Shown here: positions 46,949 through 56,872 of the stretch, in pieces
How the letters are laid out: the number at the start of each line of letters is the position of its first letter
Numbering within the stretch: position 1 is the stretch's first letter
Assembly (NCBI RefSeq): GCF_003865075.1
Contig: NZ_BHWB01000001.1
Coordinates: 434,001 to 498,000 of the forward strand
Source: Bacteroides faecalis
Lineage (GTDB): Bacteria > Bacteroidota > Bacteroidia > Bacteroidales > Bacteroidaceae
DNA length: 64,000 bases
Direction: 5' to 3'
The notes under the pieces: model-generated
What the model was told of the DNA's origin: nothing
Databases searched by the model: none
The model's input: only the letters and a program-made list of their open reading frames with translations
Translations under genes and position numbers: made by a program

Positions 46949-48142
46949 TTATTTGACTCTTTCGATTATCTCCATGCACATGCGGCTGTTGTGGTAGGGA
47001 CATTTCCAGAATCCGGCTTTGTCCTCTTTGCGATTGATGGTTCCGTCGGCTTGTATGCTCCAGAACCACTCGCCATGGTTGTAGTCAATTAGCTTTTCTT
47101 TGATGAATGTCCAGGTAGATAAGGCTTTATGCAAAGCATCTTCATGGTTCCAATGCTGGTAGATATTGAAGAAGCCGACAACGGCTTCAGCTTGTACCCA
47201 CCAATGAAAGTCAGTATCCGTATGGTTTGTATCCAGATGTTTTTCGTAGATCATTCCTTGTCCGGGTAATAGACCTTCGGCAGCTGCTTCGGCAATTTTA
47301 TATACGATTGGCTCTGTTTTTGCAATCAATGATTGGTCGCCTGTGACTAAGGCTGCTTCATGTAACAGCCACGAAGCTTCTATGTCGTGACCATAAGAGA
47401 CAATAGGATATTTGCTTTGCCAATCATCGTTGAAGAATAACTGTAGGTGGAATGTATCTTTATTTAATATTTTATCTGTAAACAAATTGATCAGATTTCT
47501 TAATTGCTGTTCGAGGTGTTCGTCTTTCCATACCCGGTAAAGGTTGGTATAAGGTTCCAATATATGCAAGTGAGTATTCATGGTTTTACGCTCGTTGGCG
47601 TCTTTCTCGCTGAGTCGCATATCGGCTATTTCTTTCCACTCGCGGGTTAAAGCTTCGCAGTATCCGTTTTTATTTTTATCAAAACTATGTTCTTCGATAT
47701 CGTGGAAGAGTCGTGTGGCATAGTCTAATGCTTCGGAGTCTCCCGTAGCCCGATGGTATTCACTCAGGCCATAGATCGCAAAGCCGATTGCATAGATTTG
47801 CTTTTTCGTATCCAATGGTTTCCCGTCCTTGTCTAAAGACCAGTAGATTCCTCCGTAGTTACAGTCATAAAAGTGGTCTATTAAATAGCGTTTGGCTCTG
47901 GTGGCTGTTGCCAGATAATTGTCGTGTTGCAATAAACGGTATGCTGCGGAGAATGTCCATAATATACGGGCGTTCAACACAGCTCCTTTTTCTGCTTCAG
48001 GCATTAAAACTTCATTGCCTGTAATGCGTCCGTAGAAACCGCCATGATCTTCATCTGTCATTTGATTCATCCAGTAGGGGAGGATGTTCCCGGTCAGTTC
48101 CTTTTGGAACTCTTCTTTGATGGTAAATGCTATTTTATTCAT
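46949..48142 (-). CDS. Mannobiose 2-epimerase (AGE family)
   Basis: 397-residue cytoplasmic (alpha/alpha)6-barrel epimerase of the N-acylglucosamine/cellobiose 2-epimerase family. Key segments: MTDEDHGGFYGRITG at the start, LNARILWTFSAAYRLL, MNTHLHILEPYTNLYRVW, VSYGHDIEASWLLHEAA and DFHWWVQAEAVVGF, which hold the catalytic histidines. In this context it turns beta-1,4-mannobiose into mannosyl-glucose for the GH130 phosphorylase at 37294, the pathway known from B. fragilis. It overlaps the symporter gene by 8 bp, so the two form one transcription unit. Confidence 0.9.
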   Translation of the reverse strand: MNKIAFTIKEEFQKELTGNILPYWMNQMTDEDHGGFYGRITGNEVLMPEAEKGAVLNARILWTFSAAYRLLQHDNYLATATRAKRYLIDHFYDCNYGGIYWSLDKDGKPLDTKKQIYAIGFAIYGLSEYHRATGDSEALDYATRLFHDIEEHSFDKNKNGYCEALTREWKEIADMRLSEKDANERKTMNTHLHILEPYTNLYRVWKDEHLEQQLRNLINLFTDKILNKDTFHLQLFFNDDWQSKYPIVSYGHDIEASWLLHEAALVTGDQSLIAKTEPIVYKIAEAAAEGLLPGQGMIYEKHLDTNHTDTDFHWWVQAEAVVGFFNIYQHWNHEDALHKALSTWTFIKEKLIDYNHGEWFWSIQADGTINRKEDKAGFWKCPYHNSRMCMEIIERVK

Positions 48143-49517
48143 ATTGTTTTTCCTTTCTTTTTTCTTCCAGTTCGTTAGTAATTTCCTTCATTCGTTTCTC
48201 TGATAATGGGTACATACTGATGAAGATTACAGATAAGATTGTGCCCACAGCTGGTAACCAGCTTAGGAATAATTTTATTCCATGGATAGCTTCGACACTT
48301 TGTACCTCGTTGGCGCGAAAACCGAAATAAGATAGAAGCCATCCGGTAAGGGCACTACCTATGGCCCAACCGAATTTCTGGCTCATGGAGGAGGAAGAGA
48401 AGATTAAGCCTGTTGCACGATTCCCTGTTTTCAATTCAGAATAGTCTGCGCAGTCTGCGTACATCGACCATAGTAATGGGAATATGCTTCCTGCACAAAT
48501 GCTGATAATGATTTGTAGTGTAAAAATCCATATCAAATCACCTTTGTTCAGCCAATAGAATAAGATAGAGAATACGGTTGCTATGACCATAGCACCCATA
48601 TATGTTTTGTTCTTACCCAATCGGTTACTTACCGGAGCAGCTAATATAACACCGACAATATTAGCAGCCTGACCGACTGCCAGATAGAGTCCACTGAGAA
48701 CAAAGGAGACACCGAATAAAGATATACTTTGGTAGTCTTCTTCTACAATGAAATACTTAAAATAATATACGGTAGCTCCGTCCCGGATTGAGTTGAATAC
48801 CAATGCTGCAACTCCCGCTCCAAGAAGTATCCACCAAGGACGATTGTACAAAAGGTCTTTTAAGTCAGTTTTTAATGAACTTTGTTTGGTATTGATGGCT
48901 TTTACCCGTTCGCGTGTCCAGGCAAAACAACCATAGAATAATATGGCACACATGATGGCAATAACCACAACACTCATTGTCCAGCCATACTGTTCACTGT
49001 GTCCTATACTGAACCAGTTGGTCATAGGCATGAATAGTAGCAAAGCAATAAAACTGCCGATATAGGCAAATGCCATTCGATAAGTGGAAAGCGTATTTCT
49101 TTCTTTAGGGTCGGCACTCATGACTCCCAGCAACGAGGCATAAGGAACATTGATGGCTGAATAGATCATCATCATTAATGAATAAGTAACATAGGCATAA
49201 ATTAACTTGCCGGTATCGCTGAAATCGGGAGTTATAAAAGTCAGAACTCCAATAAGTGCAAAGGGTATGGCGAGGAATAATAAGTAAGGTCGGAATTTCC
49301 CCCAACGCGAGTGTGTCCTATCCGCTACGATACCGACTAACGGATCGAATCCGGAATCCCATATTCGTGTAACCAGAAACATAGTTCCTACTATTGCAGC
49401 CGGTAACCCGAATACATCCGTATAGAATATCATCAGATAAGAACCGAACAATTTCCAGAACATAGACGATGCCATATCGCCAAAGCCATAACCTATTTTT
49501 TCTTTTAGTGTTATCAT
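48135..49517 (-). CDS. GPH-family sugar:cation symporter (inner membrane)
   Basis: 460-residue, 12-helix major facilitator of the glycoside-pentoside-hexuronide type (MelB-like): KIGYGFGDMASSMFWKLFGS at the N-terminus, then RIWDSGFDPLVGIVADRTHS RWGKFRPYLL, where the aspartates contribute to cation binding. It most likely brings mannobiose into the cytoplasm. The reading frame extends to a GTG at 49526, but the ATG at 49517 (MITLKEK) is preferred. Transcribed leftward with the epimerase gene from a promoter in the 49518-49769 divergent region. Confidence 0.9.
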   Translation of the reverse strand: MITLKEKIGYGFGDMASSMFWKLFGSYLMIFYTDVFGLPAAIVGTMFLVTRIWDSGFDPLVGIVADRTHSRWGKFRPYLLFLAIPFALIGVLTFITPDFSDTGKLIYAYVTYSLMMMIYSAINVPYASLLGVMSADPKERNTLSTYRMAFAYIGSFIALLLFMPMTNWFSIGHSEQYGWTMSVVVIAIMCAILFYGCFAWTRERVKAINTKQSSLKTDLKDLLYNRPWWILLGAGVAALVFNSIRDGATVYYFKYFIVEEDYQSISLFGVSFVLSGLYLAVGQAANIVGVILAAPVSNRLGKNKTYMGAMVIATVFSILFYWLNKGDLIWIFTLQIIISICAGSIFPLLWSMYADCADYSELKTGNRATGLIFSSSSMSQKFGWAIGSALTGWLLSYFGFRANEVQSVEAIHGIKLFLSWLPAVGTILSVIFISMYPLSEKRMKEITNELEEKRKEKQYE

Positions 49518-49593
49518 AATAATCACAGTATTAAAATATCAGACGAAGCAAAGATAAGCAACTTTAGAGTGTAAATGCGATATAATTAGCACA

Positions 49594-49687
49594 CATTATG
49601 GTACTATAATGACTGTTTGGTTTAAGGGCTTATGACTGCTTTCAGAAAATATATACTATAATAACAATCTATTATATTATAATGGCT
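49594..49687. promoter_or_regulatory. Operator-like elements in divergent symporter/fusion promoter
   Basis: Contains an 18-bp element CATTAT-GGTACT-ATAATG (49594-49611) with perfect 6-bp inverted arms, and at 49654-49687 a 34-bp copy of the element found at 45079-45112 (27/34 identical), beginning TACTATAATA and ending near TATAATGGCT. Both use CATTATA-type half-sites, so one regulator may bind both promoters. Confidence 0.5.
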
Positions 49688-49769
49688 AATCGCATAATAG
49701 TATTTGTGTGTTATCTTTTCATGTACTATTTTTACGCATCGAACAGTTCATTATCTAATCATTCATAAC

Positions 49770-52421
49770 ATGAAAAAGTACATTGTATTAGTAACACTTT
49801 TATGGCTGTCTGTTTGTGCTTATAGTACAAGCTCGTTGCGTAGCCGTATTTTGCCGGGCACGCTTACTTCGACGGAAGCGATCGTCTTTTGGGAGTTTCC
49901 TTCCGATTATCAGGTGATCAAACAGTATAATATTCGTGTGAACGGGGAACAGGTTGGAAATACAACCCAAAATAGTTTTCGTATTACCAATCTTACACCT
50001 GATACGGATTATAAGGTAACAGTATGTGCTGTCTCCGCACGCAATAAAGAACGTGCAGACGAGGTCATTCTATTGAGAACTACTCCATCGCCTCAGATTT
50101 TCGATGTGACTAAGTATGGAGCGAAAGGAGATGGTAAGACTATTAATACTAAAGCTATCCAACAAGCGATTGATGAATGTACTCCTTACGGAGAAGTTTA
50201 TATTCCTGCCGGAGAATATATGACCGGAGCACTCTTTATATTGAAAGATAATATTAGTCTACATATTGCTGAGGGTGCAACTTTAAAAGCGATTCATAAT
50301 CTCGCTCATTTTCCCTTAGTGAAAAGTCGTTATGAAGGAAATGGAGTAGACGCTTTTGCGAGTGTACTCAATTTGGGAAAGCTTAATAATAAAGATAAAA
50401 GATACACTAATATTCGTGTTTATGGAGGAGGAACGATTGATAATCAGGGAAGTGTACTGGCAAAGCAACAAACTGAAAATCTTAGCCGTATGTCTCGCTC
50501 ACGAGGACTTCCTATTATTAATTGTGATAATGTTTCTATTGATAATATAACTATTACTAATCCTTGTACATGGAATGTTCATCCATTGCTTTGCAATGGA
50601 GTGACTACTTATGAATGCAATATCCTTTCTTCCGGTTTCGGTCTTAGTAATGCCGACGGATGGGACCCGGATTCTTCGGCAGATTGCTATCTGTTGAATT
50701 CGGTTCTGGATGGACAAGATGATAATATTGCAGTAAAATCTGTTCATTATATTGACGAAGACGGTAAAGAGATCAAAAAAACTTGTGAGAATATTTATGT
50801 AAGCTTCTGTCGCTTTGTTCGTGGAGGCGGTATCTGTGTTGGCGTTGAATTACCTGCAGGAGTTCGTAATGTTTGGTTTACGAATTGTCTGATTGAGAGT
50901 AGTGATCGTGGATTCATGATATGTAGTCGTCAGAATGGTCAAGGTATCGGAGCGATTGAAAACATTCATTTTCGTGATATGGAGGTTAAACAAACAGGTG
51001 ACTGGGGAATTAATATCAATTTATGGTATTGGATAAACAGCTATAAACCAAATAGTTTTACGTCAGCAGATATTCGTGAAATCAAGGATATATATTTTGA
51101 GAATATACATATTGCTAAAGCGTTAGGCAATCCTATACAAATTCTTGGATTGGCTGAACAACCCATTAAGAATGTCCATTTTAAGAATGTAACGGTTGAT
51201 CAGGCACAATATGATGTATTGTTACGTCATTGTGATCATATCACTTTTGAAAAAGTGGATGTTGGCGATAGATATTGGTTGTACGATCATGCAGAGAATG
51301 TGGTATGCGATAAACAGACTTCCCGTCCTCTGGAGTTTAACTATCCTTATAAATTGGTGGATAAGGACGCTACCTTTCGGGTGAAAGCCCTTTATGAAAA
51401 CCTACATAAGGTTATGGATAGCGGACGTTTTATCTTTGGTGCACAAGATGCAACTGCTTCCGGATACGGATGGTGCGATGATTCCGGAAAGAGTGATATT
51501 GAAAGAATTTCCGGTAAGAAACCTCAATTTTATAGCTGGGATTTTATGAATATTGCCACTCCACATGCTAAGCATCATTTGCAAGATACGGAGAAGGTAC
51601 GTCGTTTGACTTGTCAGGCTTTCTATGAAGGAGGAGTCATCTCATATTGTTGGCATGCGGCCAATCCGGTAACGGGTGGAAGTTTCTATGAAACAGGTGA
51701 TAGTATTGTGAAGAAGATTCTCCCGGGAGGAGCGTATCATAAGAACTTCACTGATATGCTGGATCAGGTAGCCGAATATAATAAAACATTGATAGGAAAA
51801 GATGGGGAACAAATTCCCGTGATTTTCCGTCCCTGGCATGAGTTTGACGGTGATTGGTTCTGGTGGGGAAAGAAGTATTGTTCGGCAGAAGAGTTCAAAC
51901 AATTATATCGCTTTACTGTCACATATCTACGGGACAAATGCCATATCCGTAACTTCCTGTATGCGTTCTCACCTGACATCAATTTTACTTCTGAAGAAAA
52001 ATATCTGGAACGCTATCCGGGAGATGAATATGTGGACATCATTGCAATGGATAACTATTGGAATTTCCGTTATGAAGAAAAGGACCTTGACGCAGCACAT
52101 ATTCGTTTGAAAGTTCTTTCTGATTATGCTATTAAGACTGGAAAGATTGCCGCTTTATCGGAAACCGGTCAGGGAGGTATTGATGATCCTAATTGGTTTA
52201 CTGACCGCTTGCTTAAATCCATTTACGGTTATCCGGGAGAACCTGTTAAACTGGCTTATGTTGCAGTATGGCGTAACAGCGTACAAGGTTTTTTTACTCC
52301 TTATAAAGGACATCCGGCGACCGATGATTTCTTGAAGTTTATTAATGATCCGAGAGTGATTACTTCTAGTCCGTATGATTGGTTGGGAATGTATTATCAT
52401 TTCAATTCACCTATAAAATAA
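49770..52421 (+). CDS. Fn3-GH28-like-GH26 fusion protein
   Basis: 883-residue secreted protein (signal peptide MKKYIVLVTLLWLSVCAYS; the ATG at 49704 adds an unlikely 22-residue leader). Order: fibronectin-III domain (residues ~25-110, RILPGTLTSTEAIVFWEFPS, TNLTPDTDYKVTVCAVS); GH28-like beta-helix (~112-510) starting FDVTKYGAKGDGKTIN with Asp residues in NADGWDPDS and GQDDNIAVKS; GH26 mannanase (~530-875) with acid/base Glu in IFRPWHEFDGDWFWWG and nucleophile Glu in AALSETGQGG. In the GH28 part the His motif reads RGGGICVGVEL and the RIK motif reads RGFMICS, so uronate-binding residues are lost. No stop or frameshift interrupts it. It physically joins the GH28-like and mannanase activities. 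Confidence 0.85.
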   Translation: MKKYIVLVTLLWLSVCAYSTSSLRSRILPGTLTSTEAIVFWEFPSDYQVIKQYNIRVNGEQVGNTTQNSFRITNLTPDTDYKVTVCAVSARNKERADEVILLRTTPSPQIFDVTKYGAKGDGKTINTKAIQQAIDECTPYGEVYIPAGEYMTGALFILKDNISLHIAEGATLKAIHNLAHFPLVKSRYEGNGVDAFASVLNLGKLNNKDKRYTNIRVYGGGTIDNQGSVLAKQQTENLSRMSRSRGLPIINCDNVSIDNITITNPCTWNVHPLLCNGVTTYECNILSSGFGLSNADGWDPDSSADCYLLNSVLDGQDDNIAVKSVHYIDEDGKEIKKTCENIYVSFCRFVRGGGICVGVELPAGVRNVWFTNCLIESSDRGFMICSRQNGQGIGAIENIHFRDMEVKQTGDWGININLWYWINSYKPNSFTSADIREIKDIYFENIHIAKALGNPIQILGLAEQPIKNVHFKNVTVDQAQYDVLLRHCDHITFEKVDVGDRYWLYDHAENVVCDKQTSRPLEFNYPYKLVDKDATFRVKALYENLHKVMDSGRFIFGAQDATASGYGWCDDSGKSDIERISGKKPQFYSWDFMNIATPHAKHHLQDTEKVRRLTCQAFYEGGVISYCWHAANPVTGGSFYETGDSIVKKILPGGAYHKNFTDMLDQVAEYNKTLIGKDGEQIPVIFRPWHEFDGDWFWWGKKYCSAEEFKQLYRFTVTYLRDKCHIRNFLYAFSPDINFTSEEKYLERYPGDEYVDIIAMDNYWNFRYEEKDLDAAHIRLKVLSDYAIKTGKIAALSETGQGGIDDPNWFTDRLLKSIYGYPGEPVKLAYVAVWRNSVQGFFTPYKGHPATDDFLKFINDPRVITSSPYDWLGMYYHFNSPIK

Positions 52422-52454
52422 AAGATTACTTTTAAGGTAAAAAAGATGTTTTGT

Positions 52455-52500
52455 CCTGATGTAAGTTGATTTGAAAGATAAAGCTTATATCAGGGCTTTT
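52455..52500 (+). terminator. Intrinsic terminator of fusion gene
   Basis: CCTGATGTAAG (52455-52465) pairs with CTTATATCAGG (52484-52494) with one wobble, followed by GCTTTTTC. Confidence 0.75.
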
Positions 52501-52529
52501 TCTATAATCAGTTGCCGGACCTGTGCCGC

Positions 52530-52607
52530 CTTATTGAAACGGTTGTGTCATCGTTGTGGCACAACCGTTTCAATAAGATGGCATAGTTGTGCCAATAAAG
52601 TGGCACA
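52530..52607. repeat. 18-bp perfect inverted repeat followed by a GTGCC/GGCAC hairpin
   Basis: CTTATTGAAACGGTTGTG (52530-52547) and its exact complement (52560-52577) with a 12-nt loop, then TGTGCC (52588-52593) with GGCACA (52602-52607). GGCACA also occurs in the first loop/arm boundary, so alternative pairings exist. It lies between the convergent fusion and exchanger genes. Possibly a repeated intergenic element or strong transcription stop for both genes. Confidence 0.6.
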
Positions 52608-52665
52608 GCTTTAGTGTGCTTTATCCTGAAAAAGGTTATTTACATGTTCTTTTTATTGTTGTCCT

Positions 52666-53648
52666 TTATACAGAGCGAATGAGCAGAACCGTATAAATAA
52701 TGTAAGCTAATACTAAAACTCCTCCTTCTAGCCGGGTAATAGTCCGTTTGGCAAAAAAGAGTCCAAGCAGCCAAAGCAGAATACTGGAACCAACTAATGC
52801 AAAGAGATCGAAATTAGTAATACCGTTCAGACGGAGGGGCGTAATAGTGGCACTACATCCTAATACAAAGAAGATATTGAAAAGGTTACTACCGATTACA
52901 TTACCGATAGCAATCTCCGGATTCTTTTTATAGCGGCCACGATGGAAGTGGCAAGTTCGGGTAGGGAAGTTCCTCCGGCTACTAAAGTCAATCCAATAAT
53001 TGATTCACTGATTCCCATGTTACGGGCAATTCCTGTAGCTCCATTCACAAAGATTTGTCCACCGAAGATAAGGGCGGCTAAACCGCCGATAATGTAAATA
53101 GTAGATTTCCACCATGGAAGTAGTTTGATCTCATCTTCTCCTGTAGTTGTTGGTTCTATTGGCTGTTCACCGAAAGGTTTTGTAGGGAAAGCAATAGCAA
53201 ATGTATATCCCATAAAGATGGTGAAAAAGCAAAGTAACAGTAATCCGTCTACTCTATCTAGGATATTCTCAGCAGCTTTATTCAGAAAAATATCATTGGC
53301 ACAAATCAATAATACAATGGAAGAAAGAATACAAAGTGGAATCTCTTTTTTCAGTGTATTCCGAGTGATGACAATGGGGGCTACTAATGCTGTACAACCC
53401 ACAATCATTAATGTGTTGAAGATATTACTTCCCACCACATTACCGATGGCAATATCTGCACTTCCTTTGATAGCAGAAGTGACACTGACAGTCAGCTCCG
53501 GTGCGGAAGTTCCGAAGGCAACAATAGTAAGACCGATGACAATCGATGGAATGCGGAAACGCTTAGCTACCGAAGCTGCTCCGTCTGTTAGCCCGTTGGC
53601 TCCCAGGAGAATCAGAAGCAATCCTCCAATAAGTAGTAATATATTCAT
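52666..53648 (-). pseudogene. Na+/Ca2+ exchanger-family protein with one-base frameshift
   Basis: CaCA-family inner-membrane cation exchanger (YrbG-like) with two homologous halves: VAFGTSAPELTVSVTSAIKG and VGSNIFNTLMIVG, then VAGGTSLPELATSIVAAIK. After IVAAIK the frame ends quickly. If one A is added to the five-A run (TTTTT at 52925-52929 on the plus strand) it continues as KNPEIAIGNVIGSNLFNIFF and on to LAYIIYTVLLIRSV with a stop at 52666, giving a full ~328-residue protein. Start taken at 53648 (MNILLLIGG). Either a recent null mutation or a homopolymer base-calling error. Confidence 0.82.
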
Positions 53649-53760
53649 AATTTCTCCATTTTGTGGCAAAGATAGTGATTCTTTGAGATGATATATCAAA
53701 AACAATATGTATGTTTGTATGTTTAATAAAAAGTAAGATTATACGCTTATATAACCTGAA

Positions 53761-55609
53761 ATGTTCTGTATGGAAATGAAATGTCTAAAACGATATTGTC
53801 TATTGTTTCTGATAGTTTTTGGAACTGTGAATGCACAAGCTCAACTTAAGGAAGCAGTTAAGAATATATTATTGAGGGATACCCTAGAAACCTCTAATGT
53901 TTCGTTAAAAAAAGATTCAGATTCCACTCAATTAGTGAATCTGCAAAAATCATTATTGGAAGCTCGTCTCAGCGAAGCAAATCTGCGAATGGAAATGGAG
54001 CAAATGAAGCTTCAAATGGCAACTGCCGATTCTGTGAAATTTGCCCAGCAAAGACTACGTATTGACTCATTGCGTAAGTTTACGAAAGGAATTCCGGTGG
54101 TAGCCGATGGAGATACTTTATTCTATCTTTTATACAAAGCGTGGAGGCTATACTCCTCAACAACGGGCACAAATGACCGGAACAGCAATTGAAGAACTCG
54201 GAAGACGTTTTAACCTTAGTCCGGATTCTGTTTCGATAGATCACTCGGATATTGTTTCCGATCTTATGTATGGTAATAAAGTATTGCTTTCTCTAACTGA
54301 TCAGGACGCTTTGTGGGAAGGAATCCCCCGCGATTCTCTGGCAAAAGAGAGAAGAGGCGAGGTAGTGGATAAGTTGCATGAAATGAAAGCTGAACATGGT
54401 CTTTGGAGAATGGCAAAACGTGTTCTTTATTTTGTATTGGTGATTGTAGGACAATATTTATTATTCCGTCTAACGAATTGGTTGTTTAGGAAGCTCAAAG
54501 TGCGTATCCTATGTTTGAAGGATACTAAATTGAAGCCTGTCACTATTCAGGGATATGAATTGTTGGATACGCAAAAGCAAGTGAATCTATTGGTTTTTGT
54601 GGCGGGTATCGGGCGATATATCATTATGGGGCTTCAATTACTAATCACTGTTCCTTTGGTCTTCATTATTTTCCCGCAAACCGAAGGATTGGCTTATCGT
54701 CTTTTTGGATATATATGGACTCCTGTTAGAAAGATCTTGATAGGTATTGTTGATTATATTCCGAATTTAATTACCATTATAGTCATATGCTATGCTATAA
54801 AATCTTTGATTCGCCTTATCCGCTATCTGGCACATGAAGTTGAGGCGGGAAGGCTTAAACTGGGCGGTTTCTATCCCGATTGGGCAATGCCGACTTATCA
54901 TATTGTCCGTTTCCTGCTTTATGCATTTATGATTGCGATGATTTATAATTATTTGCCGGGGGCTAGTACAGGAGTCTTTCAGGGAATTTCAGTATTTGTT
55001 GGACTGATCGTCTCACTTGGATCCAGTACGGTAATCGGAAATGTTATGGCAGGAATGGTGATCACTTATATGCGTCCGTTTAAATTGGGAGACCGTATAA
55101 AATTGAATGATACAGTTGGGGATATTATAGAGAAAACTCCTCTTGTCACTCGTATTCGTACACCGAAGAATGAAGTAGTTACTGTTCCTAATTCATTCGT
55201 AATGTCTTCTCATACGGTAAATTACAGCGCATCCGCCCGTGAATATGGTCTGATTATTCATTCGGAAGTTTCGATTGGTTATGATGTTCCTTGGCGACAG
55301 GTTAATCAATTACTGATAGATGCAGCATTAAATACTCCCGGAGTTTTGGATGATCCTCGCCCGTTTGTATTGGAGACTTCATTAAGTGATTGGTATCCGG
55401 TCTATCAGGTAAATGCTTATATTAAAGAAGCAGATAAGATGGCACAGATCTATTCAGATCTGTATCAGAATATTCAAGATCGGTTTAATGAAGCAGAGGT
55501 TGAGATCATGTCACCTCACTATATGGCTGTACGTGATGGTAATGAGACAACAATCCCTAAGGATGATTTGAGAGGGAAAACAAAAACAGAAACAGGAACA
55601 AATAAATAA
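53761..55609 (+). pseudogene. MscS-family mechanosensitive channel with one-base frameshift
   Basis: The first frame (53761-54192) gives a signal peptide and coiled-coil-rich periplasmic part (VNLQKSLLEARLSEANLRME, RIDSLRKFTKGIPVVADGDT). The second frame carries on from YTKRGGYTPQQRAQMTG to the end at 55609. Removing one T from the four-T run at 54128-54131 joins them as GDTLFYLYTKRGGY. The second part has several membrane helices and the MscS pore-lining and beta domain (FQGISVFVGLIVSLGSSTVI, MRPFKLGDRIKLNDTVGDI, VPNSFVMSSHTVNYS). Channels of this type release solutes at hypo-osmotic shock. A long periplasmic N-terminus is usual for this subgroup. Possibly a sequencing error. Confidence 0.85.
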
Positions 55610-55650
55610 TAATTGCTCGTCTCAATTGACACCTTTCAAGTTTATGTTGA

Positions 55651-56832
55651 TTAAGCCTTCTCACACAGGATTAAAAGCTTCTTTTCATTATTTAAAGTGG
55701 TTGCAAATAGGTAAGTGGAACCTCCATCAGATAATTTGGTCCGTTTGCGGAGTTCCGCAACAGAAGCGGGAAAATTGCGAATAGTGATATTGGCTTTCTC
55801 TAGATTCCCTAAAGTTTCTTTAATTTCTTTTTTGTTGAAACTGCAATATCCTTTAATATGGAATATTCTTCCAGGAAAGTTTTCAATCAGTATTGCGGAT
55901 GTATATAGATGGCTGTTAGGATGAAGTTTTGAAATATGATAGAAGGATGATAAACTTTTATAAGCCCCCCCCTTCAGTAGTGAGGTATGTGGTTCATAGA
56001 GATAGTTTGCAGGAATATCTGTATAAGTACATTCACTGTGCTGTTCTTGTTCGCGGGTAAAGGTAAACTTTTGTTCACCTTTGGATGAGAAGTTTACACA
56101 ATGGATAGGAACTTCTTTGACAGGTGTTTGCCCCAGAATTAAAAGGAGTTCTTTACATTCATTGTTGACGGAAATGATATGAACTTCCTGGCTCTGTTTC
56201 AGCTCTTTCAATGCTAGGGATAGGTCAAGCATAGGGGAGAGCTTAATCATGACTTTGTTCGCTTTCTTCAATAAAAGTTGTTCCAGTTCGGCCACATTAG
56301 GTTCACAGTCGGAAATCGCTACGGTTTTTCCTCCATGTTCGTTGCGACGGGCAGGATCGAGGAAGATACAATCTACCGGAGACATCCTTTTCAGATAGGC
56401 TACTCCGTCTTCGTTTTTAATACTAATATGATTCAAACCAAGTATGGGGAAGTTGTGGGCTGCAATTTCACAAAGCTCTTCTTGGCACTCTATATATACA
56501 ACAGACTTGAATCCTGCAGCAAGGAACGAACAATCGATGCCGAATCCACCGGTAAGATCAGTCAAAGATTGGCCTTGTATTAATTTAGCTTTATAACGAG
56601 CTGTAATTTCTGAAGAACATTGTTCTAATGATAGATGCTTTGGATACCATATATCATCTACTTTCTTCCACGATGGAATCTTCTCTATTGCAACTTGCCT
56701 TCCTGCTATCTGGGTAATAGCTGTTGGCATATCTACATTCGGATATTTCTTAGCTTGTAAAGCCAAGATTCGTACATCATCTGCTTGATGTTCATGAATA
56801 AATACTTGAGTTGCTGGCGAAATATGTATCAT
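55651..56832 (-). CDS. THUMP-like-domain class I SAM-dependent methyltransferase
   Basis: 393-residue cytoplasmic protein. Helical N-terminus, then a Rossmann methyltransferase domain (SLTDLTGGFGIDCSFLAAGF as motif I, YIECQEELCEIAAHNFPILG, CIFLDPARRNEHGGK as the catalytic loop). A C-terminal THUMP-like domain follows (YLYEPHTSLLKGGAYKSLSS, FPGRIFHIKGYCSFNKKEIK, ITIRNFPASVAELRKRTKL). Probably modifies RNA; the exact target is not known to me. Convergent with the MscS gene, 41 bp apart. Confidence 0.82.
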   Translation of the reverse strand: MIHISPATQVFIHEHQADDVRILALQAKKYPNVDMPTAITQIAGRQVAIEKIPSWKKVDDIWYPKHLSLEQCSSEITARYKAKLIQGQSLTDLTGGFGIDCSFLAAGFKSVVYIECQEELCEIAAHNFPILGLNHISIKNEDGVAYLKRMSPVDCIFLDPARRNEHGGKTVAISDCEPNVAELEQLLLKKANKVMIKLSPMLDLSLALKELKQSQEVHIISVNNECKELLLILGQTPVKEVPIHCVNFSSKGEQKFTFTREQEQHSECTYTDIPANYLYEPHTSLLKGGAYKSLSSFYHISKLHPNSHLYTSAILIENFPGRIFHIKGYCSFNKKEIKETLGNLEKANITIRNFPASVAELRKRTKLSDGGSTYLFATTLNNEKKLLILCEKA

Positions 56833-56872
56833 AATTATCAGTATTCAGAGCTAAATAATGGTTTGCAATTAA

